Shown here piece after piece: positions 19,082 through 27,356 of a DNA stretch of 64,000 nt. This stretch comes from Syntrophotalea acetylenica. GTDB taxonomy: Bacteria; Desulfobacterota; Desulfuromonadia; Desulfuromonadales; Syntrophotaleaceae. A program made the position numbers and the translations under genes. Below the pieces are notes generated by a model. It was not told where the DNA came from, did no database searches, and was given only the letters and a program-made list of their open reading frames with translations. Numbering within the stretch: the stretch's first letter is position 1; the number at the start of each line of letters is the position of its first letter. The stretch is from the NCBI RefSeq assembly GCF_001888165.1, contig NZ_CP015455.1:2474001-2538000 (forward strand), given 5' to 3'.

Positions 19082-19919
19082 CTGGATGGCGGCGCACACG
19101 GTGAGATGTGAGCGGTTGGGATCGCGTATCGAGCCGGGCTTTTGCAAGAGCTACCGGCAGGACAGGATTGCTTGTCATGGTTGCCTGCAGGCCGCGGAGA
19201 TGGATAGGCTGGCACAGGGTCATAAAGAGATTATCAAAGAGGAGGTGGATGTGGGTACAGGGGAAACAAAGGCATGTTTGGAGTGTAGAGCAACCGGCAA
19301 GAGGATCATCGGGCGAGGTCTTTGCGGGGCGTGTTACAGCCGCCTCCGCGCCTCCGGCGGTCTGGACGCAAAGTATCCCAAGGGCGGCAGGGCTACCGCC
19401 AGTAACCCTGAAACCGGTGTCACTCCCTCGCCCACGGTCGAGACTGACGAGGAGGTGGAACAGCCCACAGCGGGGCAGCCTGTGGCAACGATCGCCACGC
19501 GGTATGACGACTGTCCTGGAATTACCGCCGCCCGCGAGTGGGCCGAATCCCGGCTATGCCCTGAAGAAGGTGCTGATCCCTCACCTACAGTTGGTACTGA
19601 AGAGACCGTCGCTCCGCCCACAACGCCACGGCCGGTGAAGGTGGAGGGCCCATTATCTGACTCCCAGCAAGGGGTCAGTGCCTTTGACCAATTTGTCTCA
19701 AACGCGATAGCCAGCATACAGAATCGGTTAAGTGGGGTTACCCCGGAAGACGTACTGATCGATGGCCTTGATTTTGTCCACGTCCGTTTCCTGCCGGGTG
19801 ACGCGGATCTGTTGGCGTTTCTGCAGGGCTGGGCACGCGAAGAGCGTCGCACCGTCGAGCAGCAGATACTCGCGATCCTCGACAACGCCAAGGCCGCGGC
19901 GGATAAGGAGACGATATGA
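19005..19919 (+). CDS. Cys-rich phage protein with zinc-binding N-terminus
   Basis: A 304-residue protein. The N-terminal half has CKSYRQDRIACHGC near residue 48 and CLECRATGKRIIGRGLCGAC near 88, two likely zinc sites. A low-complexity Pro/Thr/Glu linker (about 135-225) includes a repeated SPTVxTxEE-type motif. The C-terminus is a compact helical domain (DGLDFVHVRFLPGDADLLAF). ATG 19005 has an excellent GGGAGGAG site but overlaps the previous gene by 77 bases; ATG 19086 would avoid overlap but lacks a site. Possibly DNA binding; function unknown. Confidence 0.6.
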   Translation: MSLQRPSSRRGSSEATRIFTASDIDDWMAAHTVRCERLGSRIEPGFCKSYRQDRIACHGCLQAAEMDRLAQGHKEIIKEEVDVGTGETKACLECRATGKRIIGRGLCGACYSRLRASGGLDAKYPKGGRATASNPETGVTPSPTVETDEEVEQPTAGQPVATIATRYDDCPGITAAREWAESRLCPEEGADPSPTVGTEETVAPPTTPRPVKVEGPLSDSQQGVSAFDQFVSNAIASIQNRLSGVTPEDVLIDGLDFVHVRFLPGDADLLAFLQGWAREERRTVEQQILAILDNAKAAADKETI

Positions 19920-20149
19920 TCTACCGCGATTGTCTGACCTGTCGTCAGCAAGCCCTCTGCCCGGCCAAGCCCGAGCATTGCCGCGAGGCGTTGTTTGCCC
20001 ATGGTCGCGGGGTTACCCCACCAGTCTGTCGGGACTACCAGCCTCGCTACTCTCGTGGTGTTGATGGTGTCCTCGATGTCGCTCCCTCCCCGCGCCCCTC
20101 CCATCCCCGTGGCGTCACCAGTATTAATCATGGAGGTTCGGCATGTTGA
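19916..20149 (+). CDS. Small Cys-rich phage protein, 77 aa
   Basis: Starts by ATGA overlap at 19916 and ends a few bases inside the next gene. IYRDCLTCRQQALCPAKPEH has four closely spaced cysteines that could bind a metal, and the tail is basic and Pro/Ser-rich. Gene junctions support it; function unknown. Confidence 0.5.
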   Translation: MIYRDCLTCRQQALCPAKPEHCREALFAHGRGVTPPVCRDYQPRYSRGVDGVLDVAPSPRPSHPRGVTSINHGGSAC

Positions 20150-20778
20150 GCATCAAGCTCGAGGGTATAGAGCAGGCCATGCGGATGTTTGACCCCAAGG
20201 TCGTCAGCCCCGCCGCCAGCCAGGCAATCAACGATGCGGCCCGAGCGGGGCGGGCGGAAGCGGCACGTGCTCTGCTGGGCAAATGGAATCTGAAAGCGGG
20301 CAAGGTCAACGCCGAACTCAAGAATATCAAGTTTGCCAGGATCGGGGATCTGACCGCCACTATCCAGGCGAAGGGCCGCCCGATCAGCCTGCAGTATTTT
20401 GGCTTCAAGGAAGTGCGCCGCACGGTCAAAGGCAAGGGCGGGAAGTATCGGCAGGTCAAGGGTGTCACCGGCTCGGTGCTCAAGGCCGGTGGTGGCAAGT
20501 CCTACCCTGGCGCCTTCACGGCAACCATGCTCAGCGGACACAATGGCGTGTTCATGACTGAGAAGCGATTCTTTGGCCTCAGCGATTACGGGTACAACAA
20601 GCCGACCCGGGGCAGGTACGCCGGGCAGCGCGGCAGGACGCCTGTGGTCAGCATGTCGACCGTCACCATCGCCACCATGTTCAACCAGGTCCCCGTGCAG
20701 CAAGCCACGGTCAATGCTGTCGAGGCACGGTTCCAGTCACGGTTTGGGCACCACATTGACCGGCTCATGGACAAATGA
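20143..20778 (+). CDS. Minor tail protein Z-like, located in the early region
   Basis: A 211-residue protein with the features of the prophage minor tail protein Z family: an N-terminal helix with repeated Ala (SPAASQAINDAARAGRAEAA), a basic VRRTVKGKGG stretch, SYPGAFTATM in the position of the lambda gpZ PGAF motif, and PVVSMSTVTIATMFNQ near the end. gpZ helps complete the tail end that joins the head. It is normally in the head-tail region; here it is 19 kb upstream among regulatory and replication genes. It may be displaced or serve another use of the fold. Confidence 0.65.
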   Translation: MLSIKLEGIEQAMRMFDPKVVSPAASQAINDAARAGRAEAARALLGKWNLKAGKVNAELKNIKFARIGDLTATIQAKGRPISLQYFGFKEVRRTVKGKGGKYRQVKGVTGSVLKAGGGKSYPGAFTATMLSGHNGVFMTEKRFFGLSDYGYNKPTRGRYAGQRGRTPVVSMSTVTIATMFNQVPVQQATVNAVEARFQSRFGHHIDRLMDK

Positions 20779-20886
20779 TCGCGGGTCCTCCCTGGCGATC
20801 CGGTGATTACGGGCGGCAAAGCCCCGGGCTTTGAGTCCATTTAAATTTTTTGTTGGTCGTGAAAAATTGAATGAGGGTTGCAAAAA

Positions 20887-21321
20887 ATGGCGCAATTTCG
20901 GGAGGTTGCAAATAGCGAAGGGCTGCAGGGGCCTGTCAGTTGGTTGCCCGATGATGTGGTGGCTGAATTGTCGGCCCGGTTTTTTGACGCGGACACCTGC
21001 ACGGACTGGTTCCTGGGCCGCTGTTATCCCGACGGGCCGGAGTGTCCTCGCTGCGGCGCGCCGATCACCGGCGAGCGGGCATTGGCGCGCTGGCGGGCGT
21101 TGCAGCGCCTGACCTGTCCGCATTGCGGCCGCAAAGTCAAGGCGACCACGGGGACCCTGCTCCAGGAAGCCCGCATCGATCCTCGCCAGCTATTTATCGC
21201 CCTGTCCATGCTCGGCCTCGGCGCCGATCCGGCGGCCATCGCCCGCATTGTTGGCGTCACCCCCGCGACGGTGTTGACCTGGCGTGACAAGGTCCGCGCC
21301 CTGGCGGAGGTCTGCCAGTGA
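20887..21321 (+). CDS. Transposase-type zinc ribbon plus helix-turn-helix protein
   Basis: A 144-residue protein: CPRCGAPITG and CPHCGRKVKATTGT form a zinc ribbon (about residues 55-90), followed by a helix-turn-helix (DPAAIARIVGVTPATVLTWR). This is the N-terminal DNA-binding layout of IS1 InsA and IS1595-type transposases, but no catalytic domain follows. It probably is a domesticated DNA-binding protein used in phage replication or regulation. The stop overlaps the primase GTG start (GTGA). Confidence 0.65.
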   Translation: MAQFREVANSEGLQGPVSWLPDDVVAELSARFFDADTCTDWFLGRCYPDGPECPRCGAPITGERALARWRALQRLTCPHCGRKVKATTGTLLQEARIDPRQLFIALSMLGLGADPAAIARIVGVTPATVLTWRDKVRALAEVCQ

Positions 21322-23024
21322 CCGACCCACAAAACAAAGTGGTCGATCTGGCCGCCCAGGTCGAAGAACGCCTCCGGCAGGAAGCCGCCGAACTCGCGGC
21401 GGCAGAGCCGAAAAAAGACGAGGCCCCGCCGGCAACTGGCGGACCCGACGACCCACGATTTATTATGCGGTGCCTGGCAAACAACGAGCGTGGCGACGGG
21501 ATACTGTTCACCGCGCTGCAGCGGGACCAGTACGTCTACAACAAAACAAATGGCCTGTGGTACCAGTGGGAAGGTCACCACTGGAGCATCGATAAGCTCA
21601 ACCGCGCCACAACAGCCGTCGAGAGCGTTGCGGTCAAATATCTCGACGAGGCGGCAAAACTCCGGGCGGAGGTCGACGCATTGTCTTCCGACATGGCCGC
21701 CGCGGAAGAAAAAGCCGAAAATTGTCGCACGGCCAAGGACGAATCCGGGGCCCGAAAGGCCACGGCACTAGCTGGCCAACTCGCCGTACAGATCGATCGC
21801 GTCAACTCCAAGCTCAAAAACCTCAAAAAGCGGGTTGAGCGCCTGCGCAGTGTGCGCGGCGCCGCCAACTGCCTCACCTGGGCCCACTGCGTCGAGCAAC
21901 CACTCGCCATCGTCGGCGACGAAATTGACAAAAAACCGATGCTGCTGGCCTGCAAAAATGGCGTCATCGACCTTGAAACCGGCCGGCTATACCCAGGCAA
22001 TCCCAGCGACTACCTGGTGCGCGCCATCCCCGTCGAGTATCACGGCATCGATTGCGTCAACCAGGACTGGGAAAAATTCCAGAGGGAGATCCACGGGGAG
22101 GAAAACACCCTGGTCGATTTCGTGCGGCGCTATTTTGGGTACAGCATCACCGGCCTGACCACGGAACAGTACCTGTCAACCTTCATCGGCGAGGGCGCTA
22201 ACGGCAAGGGAACGATGTTCGAAACGCTCCACGAAGTTCTCGGGGAGCTCGCCTGGTCCATTGACCCCGAGATGATCCTCGAGCAAAAAAACGCTAAAAG
22301 CTCCGCCGGGCCCTCGCCAGATATCATATCGCTCTACGGGCGAAGGCTGGTCGTTGCCTCCGAGACAGAACAACATCGCCGCATCAGCGGAGCCAAAGTT
22401 AAACGCCTGACCGGCTCCGACACCCTCACCGGCCGGGCGCCCCACGACAAATACGAGGTCAACTTTACGCCGACGCACACCCTGGCCCTGGTGACCAACC
22501 ACGCACCCAAAGGGCTGGCAGCCGACTTCGCGCTGTTTCGGCGGCTGCTCTACCTCGAATATCCGCTGCGCTACGTGGCCGATCCCGCGCTCGAAGCCCG
22601 CAGCGATCCCCAAAACGCGGCTATATATCGTCAGCGAGACCCCGATCTGCCGCGACGACTGCTCGCCAATCAACCCGGGATCCTCGCCTGGCTGGTGCGC
22701 GGCTGCCTCGAATGGCAGCGCGACGGTCTCAAGCCCCCCGACAAACTACGCGCCGCCGCCGAAGCGATCCGCCGCAACGAGGACCATCTCGCACGGTTCA
22801 TCGAAGAATCCTGCCGCCGCATCGACAACGACAGTCGGCTACTGTTCAAGCTCTTTTACGGCAAATTTGAGGAGTGGTTCGCCGAAAATGTGGACGAGGA
22901 AAAACGCTACAAGCCAACCAAGAAATCCATCGCCGACCAGTTGCGCCGCAAGGGCTATCAAGTCGAAAACACCGGGGGGCAGACCTACGTCTACGGTCTC
23001 GACGTCGAAGGCCTGCTGGCATGA
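21318..23024 (+). CDS. D5-type phage primase/helicase (SF3 ATPase)
   Basis: A 568-residue replication ATPase. An N-terminal region with a coiled coil (about 110-177) is followed by the D5_N domain (NGVIDLETGRLYPGNPSDYL near 214) and a superfamily-3 helicase core: Walker A GEGANGKGT (291-299), Walker B and motif C region with VVASETEQ and ALVTNHAP. A C-terminal winged-helix primase domain follows. It should open and unwind the phage origin. Starts at GTG 21318 overlapping the previous stop. With the TOPRIM primase downstream it forms the replication module, with a repeat-rich intergenic region between them. Confidence 0.9.
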   Translation: MTDPQNKVVDLAAQVEERLRQEAAELAAAEPKKDEAPPATGGPDDPRFIMRCLANNERGDGILFTALQRDQYVYNKTNGLWYQWEGHHWSIDKLNRATTAVESVAVKYLDEAAKLRAEVDALSSDMAAAEEKAENCRTAKDESGARKATALAGQLAVQIDRVNSKLKNLKKRVERLRSVRGAANCLTWAHCVEQPLAIVGDEIDKKPMLLACKNGVIDLETGRLYPGNPSDYLVRAIPVEYHGIDCVNQDWEKFQREIHGEENTLVDFVRRYFGYSITGLTTEQYLSTFIGEGANGKGTMFETLHEVLGELAWSIDPEMILEQKNAKSSAGPSPDIISLYGRRLVVASETEQHRRISGAKVKRLTGSDTLTGRAPHDKYEVNFTPTHTLALVTNHAPKGLAADFALFRRLLYLEYPLRYVADPALEARSDPQNAAIYRQRDPDLPRRLLANQPGILAWLVRGCLEWQRDGLKPPDKLRAAAEAIRRNEDHLARFIEESCRRIDNDSRLLFKLFYGKFEEWFAENVDEEKRYKPTKKSIADQLRRKGYQVENTGGQTYVYGLDVEGLLA

Positions 23025-23378
23025 TGACCATGAGGTTGCTGAAGGATACTGTCAAGGGGGAAAGGGGCATGATGATATGACAATTCAAAAAACCGCAAAA
23101 AATCATCATCATGGCCATAAACCACCAAAAACATTCACCATTTTAAGCAACCATGATGAAATGATGATTTTCCTAGAAACCCTCACGTGCGCGCACGCGC
23201 GCGCGTTAAGTAGAAGGGGATCGGCCAATAGCGGATAGGTTTTTATATATTACCGTTTTTAGGAAAATAATCATATCGTCATATTTGATAAAAAGACTCT
23301 GTAAAAACAATAACTTAAAACCAAGATGATGATTTTTGCAGTAAAAACAAGATCATCATCATCATGGCTGGATAAAAA
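23025..23378. other. Repeat-rich AT-rich region, candidate phage replication origin
   Basis: This 354-base gap is strikingly AT-rich. It holds many ATCATCAT or ATGATGAT clusters in both directions, including an AAAATCATCAT core near 23096 (direct) and near 23161 and 23324 (inverted), plus GATCATCATCATCATGG near 23351. A 23-base alternating purine-pyrimidine run (23184-23206) has Z-DNA potential. The place between helicase and primase genes suits an origin with iterons. A 53-codon ORF at 23077-23238 overlaps the repeats but looks like a by-product. Confidence 0.5.
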
Positions 23379-24758
23379 ATGACTGTCCTTGATCTCGCAC
23401 AGAACCGCATCGCCGGGTTGAAAAAGAAAACCGCCAAAGAATGGGCCGGCCCCTGTCCTGCTTGTGGTGGCACTGACCGGTTTGTTGTTTGGACCGACCG
23501 CGACGCCTGGTATTGCCGCGGTTGCGCCAAGGGCGGCGACGCCATTGAATTTTTGCGTATGACCGAGGGCCTCTCCTGCCCCGACGCCCACGAGGCCCTC
23601 GGTCTGCCCTGTAGTGCCGCCTGCTGTCCGGCCCGCGAAAAATGCCGACTGGGCGATGGCAAGCCTGGGGCCGCGCCTCGCGACCCGATGTTGTCCACCC
23701 CGGCCATCAAACAACCACCCCGCCAGGACTGGCAGCCCTCCGCCGCTACGCAACCCGCCGATGCATGGGCTCAAAAAGCCGAAAAACTGACCGAATGGGC
23801 TCATCAGCAACTACTAGGCAACGAGATCCAGCTGGACTACCTGGCCGCCAGGGGCCTGCCGGCCGCTGCCGTCCGACGCTTCCGGCTGGGCTACGTGCCG
23901 GCCGATCTGTATCGCGAGCGGGCCGCATGGGGGCTGCCCGCCGAAACCAGCGACCGCACCGGCAAGCCTAAAAAACTCTGGATACCCCAGGGCCTCCTGA
24001 TCCCGTTTATGGCCGACGGCATCATCCATCGCATCCGGATCCGGCGCCACAAGGCCGACGGCACCCAGCCGCGCTATTACTGGTTGCCGGGCAGCGGTAA
24101 CGATGTTGTCATCATCAACCCCAGCGCCCGGGCATTTGTCGTGGTGGAATCCGACCTCGACGCGCTCGCGGTCGTCCATGCCACCGGCGACCTGATCGGC
24201 GGTGTCCCCCTGGGCACCTGCAGCGCCAGACCCAAAACCCACGCCGACGAGGTCCTCGGTCGTGCCCTGTGTATCCTGGTGGCCCTCGATGTCGACCAGG
24301 CCGGCACTAAAAACTGGCCATGGTGGCGCGACCATTACGCCCGCGCCGACCGCTGGCCCGTACCCGCCGGCAAGGATCCCGGCGACTACGTCAAAGACCA
24401 CGGCGGCGATCTGCGCGCCTGGGTCGAGGCCGGCCTGCGCAAACTCTGCCCGGCCTTCGCCCTCCCGACACCGGGCCCCGCCTCAAATCACGTAGAAAAA
24501 CCGGAACCGCCTGCCGAAAACTTCCCGCACCACCACAAAGGCATCAGCGCCGGCGGCTACCCATTCGTCATCGCCCACCACGCCGATCATGTCGACGCCC
24601 TGGTGCAGATGTACCCGGATATTCCGGTGTTTTCGCCCGCCGAGATCAAAGCTCTGGAAGGGATGACCAAACAAGAAGCCGAAAAAGTGCTGCGGGCCAA
24701 ACAGATCTTCGGGCCGGGCACGCAAGTATTGGGGACCAAGCCGATCCCCAAAATCTAA
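23379..24758 (+). CDS. DnaG-like primase with CHC2 zinc finger and TOPRIM domain
   Basis: A 459-residue protein. The N-terminal zinc finger has CPAC (26-29) and CRGC (46-49) around DRFVVWTDRDAWY. A DnaG-type core follows (YLAARGLPAAAVRRFRLGYV), then TOPRIM with VVVESDLDALAV near 255 and the second acidic motif ALDVDQAGTKNW near 304. It should make RNA primers for phage replication. It follows the candidate origin and the D5-type helicase. The start ATG 23379 has only a weak site (GGCTGGAT). Confidence 0.9.
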   Translation: MTVLDLAQNRIAGLKKKTAKEWAGPCPACGGTDRFVVWTDRDAWYCRGCAKGGDAIEFLRMTEGLSCPDAHEALGLPCSAACCPAREKCRLGDGKPGAAPRDPMLSTPAIKQPPRQDWQPSAATQPADAWAQKAEKLTEWAHQQLLGNEIQLDYLAARGLPAAAVRRFRLGYVPADLYRERAAWGLPAETSDRTGKPKKLWIPQGLLIPFMADGIIHRIRIRRHKADGTQPRYYWLPGSGNDVVIINPSARAFVVVESDLDALAVVHATGDLIGGVPLGTCSARPKTHADEVLGRALCILVALDVDQAGTKNWPWWRDHYARADRWPVPAGKDPGDYVKDHGGDLRAWVEAGLRKLCPAFALPTPGPASNHVEKPEPPAENFPHHHKGISAGGYPFVIAHHADHVDALVQMYPDIPVFSPAEIKALEGMTKQEAEKVLRAKQIFGPGTQVLGTKPIPKI

Positions 24759-24775
24759 ACCAAACGGAGGAGAGG

Positions 24776-25237
24776 ATGATTAACACATCAAAAGCCGACT
24801 GGCAGGGGCCCTTCATTCTGTCGCTGATCTGCGCGCTGGCCGACGGCCTGCAGCGCGCCGAACCGGTCAACCACAGCGCCCGGGCCAACCGGCTGGCGCG
24901 GATCGAAGAGGCCGCCTTTAAAACGATCCCGTTCTACCCGCCCACCGAGTTAACGCCGCAGGTACAGGATCTGGCCGGGGAGTTTTTCGGGAAAATCCAG
25001 GCGCTGTTCAACGACACCCTGTCGCCCGAGGCCGAAAAACACCGCCAAAAACAAATCATCAGCCTGGTCGGCACCAGCGTCGACGATTGCCGCGCCACCA
25101 TCGCCCTGATGGACGATGCCGCGTTGATGCAGGCCACCCTGGACTATATGGATCAAAACGACATCGAGGGCAAAACCCGCCGTCAGGTGCTGCAGCGCCG
25201 CATCCGCGCCATCAAAAAAGAGGCCGCGAAATGTTGA
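24776..25237 (+). CDS. Phage protein, 153 aa, helical
   Basis: GGAGGAGAGG precedes ATG 24776. The protein is almost entirely helical, with an Ala/Leu-rich N-terminus (FILSLICALADGLQRAEPVN) and a basic end (RRQVLQRRIRAIKKEA). It overlaps the next start. No family recognised; its place after primase suggests a replication-linked role. Confidence 0.6.
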   Translation: MINTSKADWQGPFILSLICALADGLQRAEPVNHSARANRLARIEEAAFKTIPFYPPTELTPQVQDLAGEFFGKIQALFNDTLSPEAEKHRQKQIISLVGTSVDDCRATIALMDDAALMQATLDYMDQNDIEGKTRRQVLQRRIRAIKKEAAKC

Positions 25238-25971
25238 CCTGCGCAACCCCCGATCAGCAGCCAGGCCGCGCCAACTGCCCCAACTGCGGCGGCCACCTGG
25301 CCAACATCGGCAGCGGCCTGCGCGAATGCGAACAATGCGGCTTTCTGGCTAAAAATAACCCACAAGAGGACACACAAACCATGCAGATTGACACCCGTGA
25401 ACCGTCACCGCAAAACCCCGCCGCCACGCCGCAACCGATGCCCACCGCCGGCCGCCGCGACGTGCTGCCCGAGGTCATCGCCGACCTGCAGTCCCGCGAC
25501 GCACTCGGCCGCCAAAAATACGGCACCACCCTGCAGACCCATAACGGTCGCGATCCGCTGATGGACGCCTACCAGGAGCAGCTCGATCACTGTATGTACC
25601 TCAAGCAAGCGCTCATGGAGCGAGGCACTCCCGAGGTTGTCTACAACTGGCCCGCGGTCAAGTTTTCCCAGACCAACAGCCAGGCCGACCAGTTCGCGCA
25701 CATCCTCAGCGAGATCGACGAAATCAACGAGATCGGCCCGTTTTTTGGCCCACTGCTGCATATGGAGCTCGCCGATCTGCACCACAGTATCGAGACCTAC
25801 TGGCGCATCGCTGCCAAACGCTACGGCCAGGAGCACATCGACGCAATCTTTCAAGCCGTCGAGAACAAAAACCGCGCCCGCGGTTACTATGACATCGCCA
25901 CAGAGGCCGCACCGTGCCCCGGCCTCGACGGTCCCTATGGGCACATGCCCTACGGAGGAGGTGCGGAATGA
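25231..25971 (+). CDS. Zinc ribbon plus MazG-like nucleotide pyrophosphohydrolase-type protein
   Basis: A 246-residue protein. Residues 16-37 form a zinc ribbon (CPNCGG, CEQCG). Residues about 78-130 (VIADLQSRDALGRQKYGTTL, DAYQEQLDHCMYLKQAL) match a common phage domain related to MazG-like pyrophosphatases. A second helical segment with SEIDEINE and HMELADLHHSIE gives the acidic ExxE/ExxD pattern of all-alpha NTP pyrophosphatases. It may clean the nucleotide pool and feeds logically into ThyX, whose start overlaps its stop. The assignment to MazG-like is moderate. Confidence 0.6.
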   Translation: MLTCATPDQQPGRANCPNCGGHLANIGSGLRECEQCGFLAKNNPQEDTQTMQIDTREPSPQNPAATPQPMPTAGRRDVLPEVIADLQSRDALGRQKYGTTLQTHNGRDPLMDAYQEQLDHCMYLKQALMERGTPEVVYNWPAVKFSQTNSQADQFAHILSEIDEINEIGPFFGPLLHMELADLHHSIETYWRIAAKRYGQEHIDAIFQAVENKNRARGYYDIATEAAPCPGLDGPYGHMPYGGGAE

Positions 25972-26651
25972 TCCTGGTCACGCCATCGGTCGAGGTCCTA
26001 CACATCACAGAACGTCCCCTGCACCTCATCGAGGCCGCCGGGCGCACCTGCTACAAAAGCCAAGCCCATCCGATCACCATCACCACCGCCGGCCAGTTCG
26101 CGCAGATGCTGGTCCGGCGTGGCCACGAGTCGGTCCTCGAACACGCCCACGCCACCCTGCGCATCGTCTGCGATCGCGGCGTGTCCCACGAGATCGTCCG
26201 CCACCGTCTGGCCAGCTACAGCCAGGAGAGCACCCGGTATTGCGATTACACCAGAGGTCACGTGACATTTATCATCCCGCCGTGGGTGGATGTTGATCCT
26301 GACGTTGTCGATATGACTGTTCCGGACGCCGATGCGGGGCTAGCCCTCTTGGCGCAGCAGCCGCAGGATTATGGCTGGCTGCTGGCGTGCTCTTATGCGG
26401 AGCAAACGTATCGATCCCTGCGCCAGGACGGATGGACGCCCGAGCAGGCCCGCACCGTGCTGCCCAACAGCCTCAAAACCGAGATTGTCATGACGGCCAA
26501 CCTGCGCCAGTGGCGGCATTTTTTTACGTTGCGCACCGCCCCGGCGGCCCATCCCCAGATGCGCGAGTTGGCCGACTTGGCCCTGGCCGCCCTGCGCGAG
26601 CAAATCCCCGTAGTGTTTGACGACATCGAGGCCGGCCATGGCTCCCGATGA
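25968..26651 (+). CDS. thyX: FAD-dependent thymidylate synthase
   Basis: A 227-residue protein with the ThyX signature RHRLASYSQESTR (78-90) and the upstream HESVLEH motif (53-59). ThyX makes dTMP from dUMP using methylenetetrahydrofolate, NADPH and FAD. In phages it supplies thymine for DNA replication. The C-terminal region (NSLKTEIVMTANLRQWRHFF) also matches the family. ATG 25968 overlaps the previous stop. No key motif appears to be missing. Confidence 0.95.
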   Translation: MILVTPSVEVLHITERPLHLIEAAGRTCYKSQAHPITITTAGQFAQMLVRRGHESVLEHAHATLRIVCDRGVSHEIVRHRLASYSQESTRYCDYTRGHVTFIIPPWVDVDPDVVDMTVPDADAGLALLAQQPQDYGWLLACSYAEQTYRSLRQDGWTPEQARTVLPNSLKTEIVMTANLRQWRHFFTLRTAPAAHPQMRELADLALAALREQIPVVFDDIEAGHGSR

Positions 26652-26820
26652 GCTGATCATCTACATCGTGCGGCATTTTGACAGCCGCTACCTGGTGCCG
26701 CTGTCGGAGCAATACGCCGCCGATGCCTGGAACGCAGCCATGCGCCGGGCCATCCAGCACCGCGCGACCGTGGCGACAGGTAACGAAACAAGGAGAAGCC
26801 ATGCCCATCAGAACCTATGA
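26638..26820 (+). CDS. Small phage protein, 60 aa
   Basis: Starts at ATG 26638 inside the end of thyX and ends inside the next gene. The peptide reads naturally (IIYIVRHFDSRYLVPLSEQY, AADAWNAAMRRAIQHR). Function unknown; overlaps on both sides support translational coupling. Confidence 0.5.
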   Translation: MAPDELIIYIVRHFDSRYLVPLSEQYAADAWNAAMRRAIQHRATVATGNETRRSHAHQNL

Positions 26821-27061
26821 AATCCGGCTAGAGATCTACGCCACGGTCCACCTGCCCCTACCCGATGACGGTGAGGACCGTAACTGCTGTGACATCGACG
26901 ACGCCGTCACGGACCGCGACGCTATAGAGGCTGCTATATCAGGTGCTATTTCACAGCGCCGCGAGGTGTTTGTTTTCGGTGAGGATAAAGACCCGGCACA
27001 GGTGTTTATTGACCTGGATTTGACCAACGACATGCACATCGAGGGGTGCGAGGATGAATAA
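26801..27061 (+). CDS. Phage protein, 86 aa, acidic
   Basis: AAGGAGAAGCC precedes ATG 26801. The protein starts with a beta-strand (IRTYEIRLEIYATVHLPLPD) and is rich in Asp/Glu, including two adjacent cysteines. No family recognised. Overlaps the next gene by eight bases. Confidence 0.55.
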   Translation: MPIRTYEIRLEIYATVHLPLPDDGEDRNCCDIDDAVTDRDAIEAAISGAISQRREVFVFGEDKDPAQVFIDLDLTNDMHIEGCEDE

Positions 27062-27356
27062 ACATAACGACCCGACCATGGCCGCAAACATGCTCGAACG
27101 CGTCGAGGCCACCCAAACGGCGCTGCGGAAAATAATTGCCACCCTGGTCGATCTGATGGAGCGATCCGATATGGAAGAATTCGGCGAAGCGTGCCAGCCG
27201 GTCACGAATGGCGAATGGTTCGGCGCCATCGAGGAGGCAAAGGCCGTTATAGCCTCCGCACCAAAAACCAAAAAGATCGGGTTCAGATGCATATATTGCG
27301 GCCAGGAGTTTTCGACAGTGGAGGCGTGCAATGTCTGCGAAAAAAGCCACCTGTAA
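27054..27356 (+). CDS. Phage protein with C-terminal zinc finger, 100 aa
   Basis: Residues 1-75 are helical (MLERVEATQTALRKIIATLV); the end has RCIYCGQEFSTVEACNVCEK with CxxC and CxxC in a zinc-finger spacing. The stop lies 26 bases inside the next gene. Confidence 0.55.
   Translation: MNKHNDPTMAANMLERVEATQTALRKIIATLVDLMERSDMEEFGEACQPVTNGEWFGAIEEAKAVIASAPKTKKIGFRCIYCGQEFSTVEACNVCEKSHL

Noticed and set aside
20817-20833. Palindrome CAAAGCCCCGGGCTTTG after the tail-Z-like gene as a terminator
   Set aside because: The stem is short once a loop is allowed and the next T-run is over ten bases away; not a convincing terminator.
23077-23238. 53-codon ORF in the repeat-rich gap
   Set aside because: Its codons are made of the ATCAT repeats and the CG-alternating run; there is no convincing ribosome site or protein-like composition.
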